This document shows, piece by piece, positions 34,708 through 46,220 of a DNA stretch of 64,000 nt. This stretch comes from Adiantum capillus-veneris (taxonomy: Eukaryota; Streptophyta; Polypodiopsida; Polypodiales; Pteridaceae): assembly GCA_014529385.2 (NCBI GenBank), contig CM043959.1:48303928-48367927 (forward strand), in the 5' to 3' direction. Under the pieces are notes generated by a model. That model had not been told where the DNA came from, did not search any database, and saw nothing but the letters and a program-made list of their open reading frames with translations. The position numbers were made by a program, and so were the translations under genes. How positions within the stretch are numbered: position 1 is the stretch's first letter; each line of letters opens with the position of its first letter.

Positions 34708-36206
34708 AGATCTAGACCATTTTAATGACCATTAGAGAGGCCTACTCCACATCAAGGACATACACGAGCTAGATATCCACGACTATATATGAGGAGAGCT
34801 CGACATACCTTCCTTGAGATATCGTGGACATTGAAAATTTGGCTACCAAAGAGCCTACCACTTATTACACCATAGGGTGCCATGATCCATAGCTCACTAG
34901 AGATTCCTATTGATCATGCTATTGATTTAGAGCTAGGCAAGAGTCAATCACTAAGGGATTCTAAGCTACAGAGTTATTTGATGACACGGTCACACTAATG
35001 TCATCCCAAGACCCATTATTTGTGTTGTAGATTCTACCATCCATATAGAGCTAGTTGCTAGCCATCCATTGACCATTAGATAGAGAGCTAAGAGATTACA
35101 TGCTTTATTTTTTGGAGAGAGTTCTCTTATCCCTCCTAGTTGCACTAGACCATTGACTTGAGCATATTGACTATGGTGCACTAGCTGCATGCATTTATAC
35201 TAGAGGCACTTTTTTCCTACGAGTTTTTTCCCTCTAGGTATCCTGGTTTGAGACCCTAGTTTAGGATTTCCTTCATTTTGTAATAAAACTTTCACTACTA
35301 TGCTGACACACTTTTCTAGGTGGTAGTGTCCTGCCTTATAATTTTGCAACATAGATGGACTTCAACTTCTAAATTTCATGGTTCCATTGAGCTTCAGAGT
35401 TATATGCCAATTTCCACAGATACTGAGGGGCTACATCATATTTCTTTAGGTGTATCACTTCCTATGCTATATTTTTTTGTACACCTATATTTGCTTATTG
35501 TGGATTTTCATGGTTTGATTGAGTCCATTTTATTATGTCTTGTTATCTGTCAGTAGAGATAAATAAGTTTGTACATGCTTTATTTAATTAACATAGAGTT
35601 TAGTCGTATTGATAAGCCTGGAGGTTAGGATGCTGTGACTTTAGGTTAACTTATTTACTTGACCTACTAGTCCTAGTTGGTAGAATTATTTAAATGCCTG
35701 AGACCTTAGGAGGGTTTTAGGCATAGAGAGGCTTGCTCACTTCACAACAAAGAGCACTAGTAAGAATACAATGGATATGGAAGCACAAAAGTGTCACAAG
35801 TGTAAAAGCTTAAGCTGGAGGAGAAATCCCAGCTGGATTTTGGTACCTCACTCATGTATAGCCTATGGTATTAGAGTCCTAGAGATTCCTAGTGGGGCAC
35901 TTTTCCTTGAGAAGCAAAAAACCTCGGGTATGCAAAAAAAGCACTCACGAAAAATGTAGAAAAAAAAATGAAGAAGAAAAGAGCAAGAAAAATGAAAGAG
36001 AAAAAGAAAAGACTTCCATTGAGCTTAAAGTAAAAAATTCAACCTTTTGTTTGGAGTTGTGAAGTTAGTTCTCTTATCTCTGCTCATAAACACAAATAGG
36101 GAATCTTGCCTTTAGATATTTTTTCTAACTTACCTAGTACTAGAGTGACTGTTTTAACCCTTCATCATAGCTAACTAATTGATAGACTCATCCATAAGCC
36201 ATTAGG
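34708..36206 (+). other. Element A 3' region; no gene seen
   Basis: The part 2 frame limps on with stops to about 35,000; the rest has no motif. A purine-only-like tract (AAAAATGAAGAAGAAAAGAG and similar) spans about 35,930-36,020. The stretch ends at TTAGG, the target of element C. Confidence 0.45.
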
Positions 36207-38922
36207 TGTGAGGTCCCCACCCCGTCGTATCAAACGGCGGATCTGATGATGAACCTGGTGGCCACTAGATCTATAGCGGAAGCAAACAAAGTGATTCAGG
36301 GTTCAACTAGCGGATGATCTCTCATCACAAAGTGAGTCGAGTTAGAGCCTACTAGCAATGAGATCTAGCTCCACCTCGCACGGGAAGCGTACTTAATCTA
36401 TCTAGCGATCCTAAGACCCACCTTCCAAGAGGAGAGAAGGTGGCAGGTACACTTGAGACTTCAAGCGCCTTTTTCCCCATGTTTCAGAGGCAGGTACACT
36501 TGAGACTTCGCCGCTCTAGGGGCAATGAGTATTACTAGTATCTATTTTAACACTATGGGAATAGAGAGTTCCCTACCAATCGGGACCACCCTTCTCATAG
36601 GCATTGGCAACCTGAGCCAAGCCCCCACTTTCCACCCCCACACTGACACTTCCTTGTGTGTCCTAATTACTACCACAATGGTTGTTCAACATAAAGATTC
36701 CTTGATTAGATTCCGAATCACATTGTTCGTTAAGACAGCCCTTCAACCAGTATTGCAAAGAGGCACCAAGACAGTATTCTAGTAAAAATTCTACTCAAAC
36801 TTATTCAATTAGAATTCCAATGTTCTGGGGACATGGACACTCCCACCGCATAGAAAGCAAGACGTGGGTTCCCACCGCATAGAAACCAAGTCGTGGGTAT
36901 CCACCACATAGAAATCAAGTCGTGGATTCAAGAGCCCTTAACGAGGAACTCTGCCCCGTGTGATCAGTAGGGGGCTCAAGACTGATTCAACATTGGAAAT
37001 AGAATGAACATGTCGAGCTAAATTTTCCCTAGCAGACATTCTTTCCTATTGCAAGCAGCATACCCATCAATCATTTCTTTCCTACTTTAGATTTTAAAGT
37101 ACAAATGAATTCAGTGCCGAGGTTTCTGTCGGATTTCTCCAACATGTTTGGGGATATGTTCATTCCTAGCTAAACGTGTGCAATGTTAAATTAAACAACT
37201 TGAATGAAATTATGACCTACCTCTTCCATTTCTTCGTCAATGGCCCGTGAGATAGCCGGTGCTTGTTCGTCCATGGGAGCTTTTCCCTTTCCATTCACAT
37301 TTCTCGTTCCCGCCTCGCAGTCGTGGGCACCACTGAAGCGAGTTCTTACCGGGGCCATTTTACTCACTACTTTAAATGATAAACTTGAAGAAAAGAGCTA
37401 AAGACCGAGAACATCATAACAAACTGAATGGAAGATTAGAATCATTAAAGAATCCTCCTTATGCAAGAGATTAGATTTTTCCTTCGAGACCTGGCAATTT
37501 TATAGGTAGTTCTTTACTTTCCCTATGGGAACTAGCTCTAAAGTTAATCACTTGGCTTAGATGATTAAGAAATTCAGAATTTTACTAGTTGATTTACAAA
37601 AGAGATGAAGTAAGCAAGCTCAATCACTTTCCTAGAGCAATTTGAAGATGCAGAATTACCGCAGGCATGTGATTTCTCTTCTTAATGGCCTAATGACAGT
37701 TTAATTTTCAGCCTTAATCACATCTTAATGTGAGAGAAGATTGAGTCTAATTTAATTACAATACTATTGAATGGTAAAAGAATGAATTTAATCAAATCTA
37801 CACTATTACTGGTTGACAATTTATTAACTATGCTAGCTAGAGAGAGAATCTTTCTTACTCATGTATTAATCCTTGATTAAGAATGATGAATGGCTGCATA
37901 ATTTAGCTAATTGAATGATGATATGTAATGGAGTATAGCTATGTAAACTTAGAGAGCAGCTATTGGAAATTATAGCTAAAAGTAGGCATAGTAGACGAAG
38001 AATTTGGGAGAATAATGATGAAAATTAAGAAGAGCCGGAATTAAACCATAATTACCGTGATTAGGGGCCGAGAATCCTCTTGATTTTCTGATCCAATGAA
38101 TCCTCAAGATTAGTATTTTGGCAGCACCTCCCTCCTTGCTTCTCCTTCAAAAACTGTGTGTGTATCGACAGCACCTCCCCAAGGTGTGTGTAGGTGTGTG
38201 TGTGTGTGTGTGTACTGGGTGTGTGTGTGAGCATGTGTCTGTGTGTGTGTATGTGTGAGCACACCTTTAAATAGGCCTCCTCAAGCTGAAAATCTAATCT
38301 GCTTGCTATTTGCATATGGAAGCTACTCCAGTTAAGCATGGGAAGTCCAGTTGCCTACCCACCAAGTGTCCAGTTGGCTTGGTTAACTGGCTCTCACACT
38401 TAGTTGCAAGCTTGGAAACTCTCCCAAGACTCCCACAAGGACAAAAGGTGCTCCCTAGCTGCTAAAGATGGCTCAGAGTGGCCTGCAACCTGCTCCCACA
38501 CAGCCTCGAGCCCAGTGCCTCCCCGGACAATTTTGGAAAAATTTGGTTTTAGGCTAAAACGGGTCGTACGAGTCGGAATTTGATGCCGAAAATTGCTATA
38601 CTAAGCTCTAACTAAGGCATACTGGTCTGAGTACCTGCCATATTTAGCAGCCCCCGGGGTCCAAAAATGCATTTTTTCAAATTCGGGGTACAGGTGCAGT
38701 TTTTCGAAACGGTCAAAACTAGATGGGTCGGGTGACCAAAAACTTACTATTTTTGGAATTTTTTTACAAAAATTATTTTAATTCACATTTCGAAGCTTTA
38801 AAACATTATAAACATCATGGCACTGACAAGATTTGGAAAACTGCTAAAAATAGTAACTTTTTTCATTAGGTTCATTTCATGGTACAAGGGTGCTCTTTTT
38901 TATCGGGGTCGGAGACCTTACA
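36207..38922 (-). repeat. Element C 3' LTR
   Basis: 2,716 bp, TGTAAGGTCTCCGACC...GGGGACCTCACA on the minus strand. Lacks about 100 bp near 36,832 that the 5' LTR keeps (between TTCTGG and CATGGACAC). Confidence 0.92.
37191..37358 (-). CDS. LTR-encoded microORF (3' LTR copy)
   Basis: 55 codons plus stop, MAPVRTRFSGAHDCEAGTR...PMDEQAPAISRAIDEEMEEV, open and clearly homologous to the copies at 45,093-45,263 and 32,804-32,980. As part of the 3' LTR it would not itself be at the start of a transcript. Confidence 0.5.
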   Translation of the reverse strand: MAPVRTRFSGAHDCEAGTRNVNGKGKAPMDEQAPAISRAIDEEMEEVGHNFIQVV

Positions 38923-38932
38923 ACCTCCCCAA
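38923..38932 (-). other. Element C polypurine tract
   Basis: TTGGGGAGGT on the minus strand, directly before the 3' LTR. Confidence 0.75.
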
Positions 38933-38953
38933 CGTGAAAAATTTGAGATGTCC

Positions 38954-39484
38954 TCATCTCAAGAATGTGTTTGGGTAATCTTTTATGAGCGTTGGTTCGT
39001 CCTCCCAAGTTGCATCTTCTTTAGGGTAATCCTTCCACTTTACTAGATGCTCCGTGATAGTTCTGTTGCGTAACTTCCTTTCCCTTGTTTGCAGTATGTA
39101 GTCACGTTAGAGTTCGAGAAACCCTTTTGTTGGCATGACTATCTAATCTGAGTCCAAGAATTGATCAGGGTTAGGAATATAGGGTTTGAGTAAGCTGACG
39201 TGGAACACATCATGAACCTTCAAGTTTGCAGGTAACTTTAGCTTGTAGGCTTGGTCACTTACAACTTTAACAATCTCAAATGGTCCACAATACCTTGGGC
39301 TTAGCTTCTTATATCTGCCTAGAGATAAGTTTCTTTTCTTTGGTCGGACTCGCAGAAAAACCTTATCCCCTTCTTTGAAATTTCTTTCCGAACGGTTCTT
39401 ATCTGCATAGTGCTTTTGTCTATCCTGAGCTGCCTGAATGTCCTGGCGAATAGCTCTAGTCTGTGCTTCCATATCTTCTAACAT
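38954..39484 (-). pseudogene. Element C integrase C-terminus and chromodomain
   Basis: Begins MLEDMEAQTRAIRQDIQAAQ and contains the integrase C-terminal fold (RNFKEGDKVFLRVRPKK, LSPRYCGPFEIVKVV, NLKVHDVFHVSLLKPYIPNP). After two in-frame stops (TAG at 39,143-39,145 and a TAA about 36 bp further on), the same frame encodes a complete chromodomain at 39,103-38,954: ILQTRERKLRNRTITEHLVK, WKDYPKEDATWEDEPTL, IKDYPNTFLR, stop. Chromodomains of this type guide integration toward methylated histone. Its presence defines the chromovirus branch. Confidence 0.85.
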
Positions 39485-39488
39485 CTTC

Positions 39489-41090
39489 CTAGAGGCTTCT
39501 ACCCTGATGGGTTGGATCTGAGAAGTTCAGTGGTGCTAAACAGCCCTGTCCATAAAGAGCTTTGAAGGGTGACATTCCAATGCTTCTGTGTTCAGAAGAA
39601 TTATAAGCATACTCCACCAAAGGTAGATATTGTAACCACTTCTTTGCTTCTTGCGAACAATAGGCTCTGAGAATGTCCTCGATCACTTGATTAACTCTTT
39701 CAGTTTGCCCATCTGTCTGCGGATGATATGTTGTACTGAAGGCTAATTGTGACCCAATAGATTGGAAAAGAGAAGTTCAAAAGTTTGATGCAAACTTGGC
39801 ATCTCTATCACTGACCATACGCTTGGGTAGACCATGTAGCCTAAAAGTCTCCTTGATGAATACCCGGCTAACATCTGAAGCAGTAAAGGTTATCTTTACA
39901 GGTATTAGATGAGCCACTTTTGTGAGCATATCAACAACCACGAAAACAGAATCATAACCTCCTGTAGAAGGTAATCCTGCAACAAAATCCATACTGATGC
40001 ATTCCCATTTCATCTGGGGTATGTCAAGAGGTTGAAGTTGCCCTGATAACTTTATCCTTTCGGCCTTTATCCGCTGACAAGAAAGACATTTCCTCACATA
40101 GCGAAGTATGTCTCCTTTCATTCCAGACCAAAAATAACTCCTCCTGACAGCATGAAGAGTTTTAGCATAGCCTGGATGTCCGGATGTAGGGCTATCGTGT
40201 GCTTCATACAAAATGGACTTCTTTAAGGCTGGATCTCTGGGTACACAGAGTCTATGACTGTAGTAAAGAAATCCTCCCATAAGAGAGTAATATTTAGCTT
40301 CAGGAATCTTATTTTGCTGGACTAGTGATACCATACACTGTTACTGTGGATCTACCAAGGATGCTTCTTTGATTCTATCCTAGATAGGGTTATTTGGAAC
40401 AGAGATAGCTCTGAGAAAAGATTTACGGCTAAGACCATCTGCAACTGCATTTTCCTTCCCTGGTCTATACTTTATGTCAAGGTCATATTCCTGTAATAGC
40501 TCTATCCATCACCGTTGTCGCATATTGAGAATAGGTTGCGTAAAAATCCATTTTAAGCTCTTGTGGTCTGTAACCACCTAAAACTTGCGCCCGAGAAGAG
40601 AATATCTCCATAACTTTAGCGCATGACTAACTGCTAAAAGTTCCAAATCATGAGTAGGATAATTCTTCTCGTGGTCCCTTAGCTTTCGTGAAGTATACGC
40701 CACTGGTCTTCCTTCTTGAGTAAGAACTCCGCCTAAAGCAAATTTTCTAGCATCGATTGCTACTTTAAATTCTTCACTGAAGTCTGGAAGCTTTAAAATA
40801 GGAGCTGAGACCAAGAATTCTTTTAGCTTAGCAAAGCTAGACTCGTGCTCGGTCCTCCATTCAATCCTCATCCCTTTCTTCAGGAGTTCCGTCAAAGGTG
40901 CAGCGATACGTGCATAATCCTTGACAAAAATCCTGTACCATCCCGTTATTCCAAGAAATACTCTTACTTCGCTGACGGTGGATGGTTGAGGCCAATCAAC
41001 GATATCCTTGACTTTGTCTGGGTCCACTGAAATCCCTTCAGCCGATATGACAAATCCAAGATAATTGACCTTTGGTGAGAAAAGGTGCAC
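39489..41090 (-). pseudogene. Element C RT C-terminal part, RNase H and integrase
   Basis: A frame entered after a one-base shift near 41,090 encodes the RT thumb ([37 protein letters not shown]), RNase H (VAIDARKFALGGVLTQEG, HDLELLAVSHALKLW, VVTDHKSLK) and integrase. The zinc region is HDSPTSGHPGYAKTLHAVRR...CLSCQ and the catalytic region starts MDFVAGLPSTGG...MVSDRDAKFASNF. Stops occur near 40,576, 40,372 and 40,334. The frame is lost near 39,490 before the C-terminal part. RNase H keeps its acidic residues except that the first motif reads AIDAR. Confidence 0.85.
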
Positions 41091-42745
41091 TTGTTCTCTT
41101 TAGCGTAAAGTTGGTGTTCCCGAAGAAGATCAAGTACTTTGCGAACATGTTCTTCGTGATCTGCCTCGTTCTTAGAATAGATCAGAATGTCATCAAAGAA
41201 AACCAAGACAAAACCATCTAGGTAAGGTCTGAAAATATCCTGCATAAGTCGATTGAAGCTTGCAGGAGCATTTGTTCGACCAAAAGACATTACTATGAAT
41301 TCATAGTGTCCATACCTGGTGTTGAAAGATGTCTTTGGAGTATCTGATTCCTTGATCCTGATTTGGTAATATCCTGACCTTAGATCAATCTTTGTAAAAA
41401 TTTTGGCGCCGTGGAGCCTATCCAAGAGTTCGTCAATCCTTGGAATTGGATACTTGTTCTTGAAAGTTACTTGGTTCAGTCCACGGTAGTCTATGCATAG
41501 CCTTAGGGTTCCATCCTTCTTCTTTTGAAAAAGAATTGGTGCACCCCAAGGATAAGTACTGGGTCGAATGAATCCTTGCTCAATGAGTTGCCTAAGTTGT
41601 TCCTTGAGTTCGATGTCCTCTGGAAGTGACATTTTATAAGGTCTTTTTGAGATAGGTTCACATCTAGGGATAGTCTCAATCTCATGATCTACCTCTCTAT
41701 GTGGTGTAAGATTCGTAAGGTCTTCTGGGAATACATCATCATACTCCCTCAACTAGTTTGGTCAAAGTGAGGTATCTGATTGGTCCACTTTGTTAAGCTT
41801 TACCGCATAAATTTGTTGTCCCTTTCTTAGTCCCTTCAAAAGTCTGTTGGCCTTAACTAGAGTAGCCCTAGGTCTCCCATTTTCCCCCTGGATTAAGGCT
41901 TCATTACCCAAGTTATATGTAAAGGTAAAGTTCCCTTGTGCACAATGGATATGGGCCTTATTTTGCTTTAGCCAGTCCATCCCTAGTATCCCATCAAAGA
42001 ATCCTAAGGGTAGGGTTCAGAATTGGCCAGAAGTTGGGTGTCCCCCTAAATCAAAGTCGATTTTTCTTGCAGAGTGCTGAGATGCTACTTCCTTGCCATT
42101 TGCTAACTCTACAACTAGCTTGCTTGTCGGATACTTATCTAGCTTAAGCTTCCTCATGCATCTGGGTGAAAGAAATGAAAGAGTACTACCACAATCTATA
42201 AGGAAGTTAACTTGTTCACCTCTGAGAGATCCTGGCGTATGAATGACTGCGTATTTCTCGCAACCATTGGGATTGTCAATTGCAGCATGCAGGGTTGCTC
42301 TCTCCACTACTTCGTCACCCACAGTTGGTTGTACCACTGCGACATTTACTCTAGCAGTAGCTCCACACCCTTGCCCTCTGTTCATTCTTCCTCGTCCTCC
42401 TCTTCCATTAGCTTGGCCACACCCATGGGTATTCAAGGGTATGGCATTGGCATTGGCATTGGTTGCCTGGGTGTTCCTGGGGCACTTGGATCTGTAATGT
42501 CCATATTTGCCGCAACCATAGCACCGAACATCTGGGAACTCCATGGTTGTGGTGGTAGCCACAATAGGGCGCTGATCATATGCTTGGTTGGCTGGTCTGT
42601 TATTCCAAGAAGTTGTCCTTGCCCTCTTTGCCCAATGATTCCTCCTGTTCTGATTAACCTTTTGTACTTCAAGAGCTAGAGGTTTGGCCCTCAACAAGGC
42701 ATCCTGTAGTGTCGTTGGCCTGAGAGCTTCCAACCTAGTATTCAA
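40964..42745 (-). pseudogene. Element C gag C-terminus, protease and RT N-terminal part
   Basis: A CCHC knuckle CYGCGKYGHYRSKCP is at about 42,525. Next come protease (NFLIDCGSTLSFLSPRC, active-site D-C-G in place of D-S-G; GILGMDWLKQNKAHIHC) and RT ([66 protein letters not shown]). The RT acidic triad is present. Stops fall at about 42,014 and between 41,764 and 41,752. The frame shifts near 41,090. Confidence 0.85.
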
Positions 42746-43213
42746 AGGGTCGATTAGCCCTTGGCAGAACCTCGCCTCCTACTGTTCCATAGTCATCTTA
42801 GGAGCATATCTCCGAAAAGTGACAAACTTTGCATAATATTCTTCGACAGATGAAGTCAGCTACCTAAGTGAAAAGAATTCATTCATCCTCAAGGTTCTAT
42901 AGGCAGGTGGTAAATAACGCCCCATTATTGCAGCTTTGATGTCTTTCCACGATTGGGAAGATCCCTTAATATCCAGGTCCCTGCAATGTTGCTTCCACCA
43001 TATCTTGGCATCGCCAGTCAAGCGGAACATCGCTAGCATGGTCTGATTTACGGGTTGGGTTCCCGCAGCTTCAAAGTAGTCGTCCATGGCTTCCATCCAC
43101 ACTTCCGCATCTCTCTCCACATTTTCCCCCTCGCCCTTAAAGATCGGAGGTTGGGCTTGCTTAAGGAGGAGCTTCTTCTCTTGCACTGCCGAGCACAGAG
43201 CAACAGGTGATGC
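42746..43213 (-). pseudogene. Element C gag N-terminal part
   Basis: Open from GCATCACCTGTTGCT at 43,213: ASPVALCSAVQEKKLLLKQA, PPIFKGEGENVERDAEVW, AMFRLTGDAKIWWKQH, KAAIMGRYLPPAYRTL, the Ty3/gypsy retrotransposon gag core. Stops lie at about 42,858 and 42,781. The open frame is preceded by ATG TAG, so the natural start was probably that ATG with its second codon turned into TAG, not a missing start. Confidence 0.75.
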
Positions 43214-43333
43214 CTACATAGGTTATACGAGATTCTTGATACCATTACTTGGATTTCAAAATAGACACGAGACTTTAAATAAAATTCAAGATTCCACTTT
43301 ATCAAGAGACAGAGATTCAGAGACAAAAAGCAC

Positions 43334-43339
43334 TTTATT
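43334..43339 (-). terminator. AATAAA polyadenylation-like signal after ORF0
   Basis: On the minus strand TCATCAATAAAGTGCTTTTT lies about 100 bp after the ORF0 stop, in a T/A-rich context typical of plant 3' ends. It could end a short transcript made from LTR exon plus ORF0. Confidence 0.3.
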
Positions 43340-43436
43340 GATGAAAATGTATTACAATTGAAAACCCTCAAGGTTTAGGATAACTGATGATCAACTTATT
43401 ACATGGCTTTTTCTTTGGATTGCGTATAAGATACGC

Positions 43437-43940
43437 CTAGGAGATTTTGTTCACATGATGCACTACTTTGTTCGTGAAGTAGTTCCTGTACTCATCCTTG
43501 AGCGGATAATAAACTAAGATATCAAGCCGGGATTCCTCTTTTGGTACTCCAAAAGTTCTGACTCTGTTCGCTGGGATCACCTCGATGACCTTTTCCAAGA
43601 GCCAGTCGTTGATGGTTTGATTGGAGTTGCCTGAGACAGTCAGGTCCAATCGGGTAGGCAGCAAGTAGAATAACTCCACTACCCTCAACTCTTCTCCCAA
43701 ACATATCTTCTTCAAATCGGTAGCCAGGCATCCTAGCTTCCGAGCGTTGATGTAGTAAACCCCTCATGCAAGTGTCCAATCAAGTCCCCATCCTCTATCG
43801 ATGCAAGTGGAGTGTGGCGGATGAGCCTTCATCAGTATCTCCATGACATCTTGCGTGAACTGGTAAACTGGGGATCGTCGAGCTTGCTCATAAATAAGCT
43901 CAAACACTTGGAACTTCCGATATTCTAGCACGAGGTCTTC
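43437..43940 (-). pseudogene. ORF0: extra ORF between primer site and gag, candidate second exon
   Basis: 168 codons including the stop, EDLVLEYRKFQVFELIYEQA, SPVYQFTQDVMEILMKAHP, GVYYINARKLGCLATDLKK, ELRVVELFYLLPTRLDL, NDWLLEKVIEVIPANRVRTF, DILVYYPLKDEYRNYF, with one TGA (43,764-43,766). It does not begin with ATG. Instead, GCATTGGTGTTGCAG directly precedes GAA GAC, a good splice-acceptor context, and the phase matches the LTR exon ending GAG|GTAGGT at 45,123. Joined, the two would give 47 + 167 residues. No known domain. It may be an accessory or captured gene. Confidence 0.5.
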
Positions 43941-44038
43941 CTGCAACACCAATGCAAGGAATTCGAATCAGCTACCTATATACTTTCAGTTTCTTTTAAA
44001 TGTTCAAACAGCACGACTTTATTTCTCATCCTAACCTA

Positions 44039-44050
44039 GGCTCTGATACC
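44039..44050 (-). promoter_or_regulatory. Element C primer-binding site, initiator tRNA-Met
   Basis: GGTATCAGAGCC on the minus strand, three bases after the LTR; the usual chromovirus primer. Confidence 0.9.
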
Positions 44051-45092
44051 GGGTGTGAGGTCCCCACCCCGTCGTATCAAACGGCGGATCTGATGGTGAA
44101 CCTGGTGGCAACTAGATCTATAGCGGAAGCAAACAAAGTGGTTCAGGGTTTAACTAGGGGAGGATCTCTCATCACAAAGTGAGTTGAGTTCGAGCCTACT
44201 GGCAATAAGATCTAGCTCCACCTCGCAGGATAAGCGTACTTAACCTATCTAGCGATCCTAAGACCCACCTTCCAAGAGGAGCGAAACCTCGAGTGCCTTT
44301 TTCCCCATGTTTCAGAGGCACGTACACTTGAGACTTCGCCGCTCTAGGGGCAATGAGTATTACTAGTATCGATTTTAACACTATGGGGATAGAGAGTTCA
44401 AGACCAATCGGGACCACCCTTCTCATAGGCATTGGCAACCTGAGCCAAGCCCCCACTTTCCACCCCCACACTCACACTTCCTTGTGTGTCCTAATTACTA
44501 CCACAATGGTTGTTCAACATAAAGATTCCTTGATTAGATTCCGAATCACATTGTTCGTTAAGACAGCCCTTCAACCAGTATTGCAAAGCGGCACCAAGAC
44601 AGTATTCTAGTAAAAATTCTACTCAAACTTATTCATTAAAATTCCAATGTTCTGGAGGTACAACATCCCCCCTCTAGCGAGAGTTTACTCCTCCCGTTGG
44701 TCGCCTAGCTACCCATACAACTAGGTATGTCCACCACATAGAAAGCACAACATGGACACTCCCACCGCATAGAAAGAAAGATGTGGGTTCCCACCGCATA
44801 GAAAGCAAGTTGTGGGTATCCACCGCATAGAAAGAAAGTCGTGGATTCAAGAGCCCTTAACGAGGAACTCTGCCCCCTATGCTCAGTAGAGGGGTCAGGA
44901 CTGATTCAACATTGGAAATAGAATGAACATGTCGAGCTAAATTTTTCCTAGCAGACATTCTTTTGCAAGCAACATACCCATCAATCATTTCTTTCCTACT
45001 TTAGATTTTAAAGTACAAATGAATTCAATGCCAAGGTTTCCGTCGGATTTCTCCAACATGTTATGTTCATTCCCAGCTAAACTTGTGCAATG

Positions 45093-45263
45093 TTAAACAA
45101 CTTGAATGAAATTATGACCTACCTCTTCCATTTCTTCGTCAATGGCCCGTGAGATGGCCGGTGCTTGTTCGTCCATGGGAACTTTTTCCTTTCCATTCAC
45201 ATTGCTCGTTCCCGCCTCGCGGTCGTGGGCACCACCAAATCCAATTCTCTTAACCGGGGCCAT
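45093..45263 (-). CDS. LTR-encoded microORF / candidate first exon (5' LTR copy)
   Basis: 57 codons including the stop, MAPVKRIGFGGAHDREAGTS...KVPMDEQAPAISRAIDEEMEEV. The ATG lies about 930 bp after the predicted transcript start. ATGGAAGAG|GTAGGTCAT at 45,123/45,122 is a plausible donor; splicing to the acceptor at 43,941/43,940 would remove 1,182 bp containing the rest of the LTR and the primer site. Unspliced, it encodes a 56-residue peptide. Conservation in three LTR copies argues that the reading frame was used. Confidence 0.55.
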   Translation of the reverse strand: MAPVKRIGFGGAHDREAGTSNVNGKEKVPMDEQAPAISRAIDEEMEEVGHNFIQVV

Positions 45264-46095
45264 TTTACTCACTACTTTAAATGATAAACTTGAAGAAAAG
45301 AGCTAAAGACCGAGAATATCATTACAAACTGAATGGCAGATTAGAATCATTAAAGAATCCTCCTTATGCAAGAGATTAGATTTTTCCTTCGAGACCTAGC
45401 AATTTTATAGGTAGTTCTTTACTTGCCCTATGGGAAATGGCTCTAAAGTTAATCACTTGGATTAGATAATTAAGAAATTCAGAATTTTACTAGTTGATTT
45501 ACAAGAGAGATGAAGTAAGCAAGCTCAATCACTTTCCTAGAGCAATTTAAAGATGCAGAGTTACCGCAGGCATGTGTGATAGAAATTTCTCTTCTTAATG
45601 GCCTAATGACAGTTTAATTTTCAGCCTTAATCACATCTTAATGTGAGAGAAGATTGAGTCTAATTTAACTACAATACTATTGAATGGTAAAAGAATGAAT
45701 TTCATCAAATCTACACTATTACTTGCTAACAATTTATTAACTATGCTGCCTATAGAGAGAATCTTTCCTAATCATGTATTAATCCTTGATTAAGAATGAT
45801 GAATGGCTGCATAATTTAGCTAATTGAATGATGATTATGTAATGGAGCATAGCTATGTAAACTTAGAGAGCATCTATTGGGAATTATAGCTAAAAGTAGG
45901 CATAGTAGATGAAGAATTTGGGAGAATAATGATGAGAATTAAGAAGAACCGGAATTAAACCATAACTACCGTGATTAGGGGGCGAGAATCCTCTTGATTT
46001 TCTGATCCAATGAATCCTCAAGATGAGAATTTCGGCAGCACCTCCCTCCTTGCTTCTCCTTGAAAAATTGTGTGTGTACCGGCAGCACCTCCCCA

Positions 46096-46097
<2 letters not shown>

Positions 46098-46161
<64 letters not shown>

Positions 46162-46220
46162 GTGTGTGTGTGTGTACTGGGTGTGTGTGTGAGCATGTGT
46201 CTGTGTGTGTGTGTGTGCAC
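46098..46220. repeat. (TG)n microsatellite in element C 5' LTR
   Basis: Long TG runs with two short interruptions. The same site in the 3' LTR (about 38,183-38,250) is much shorter. Confidence 0.9.

Noticed and set aside
43186-43213. Idea that element C gag lacks its own start and must be supplied by the LTR exon
   Set aside because: ATG TAG GCA TCA directly precedes the gag frame; a C-to-T change in codon 2 explains the missing start more simply. The splice model is kept only for ORF0.
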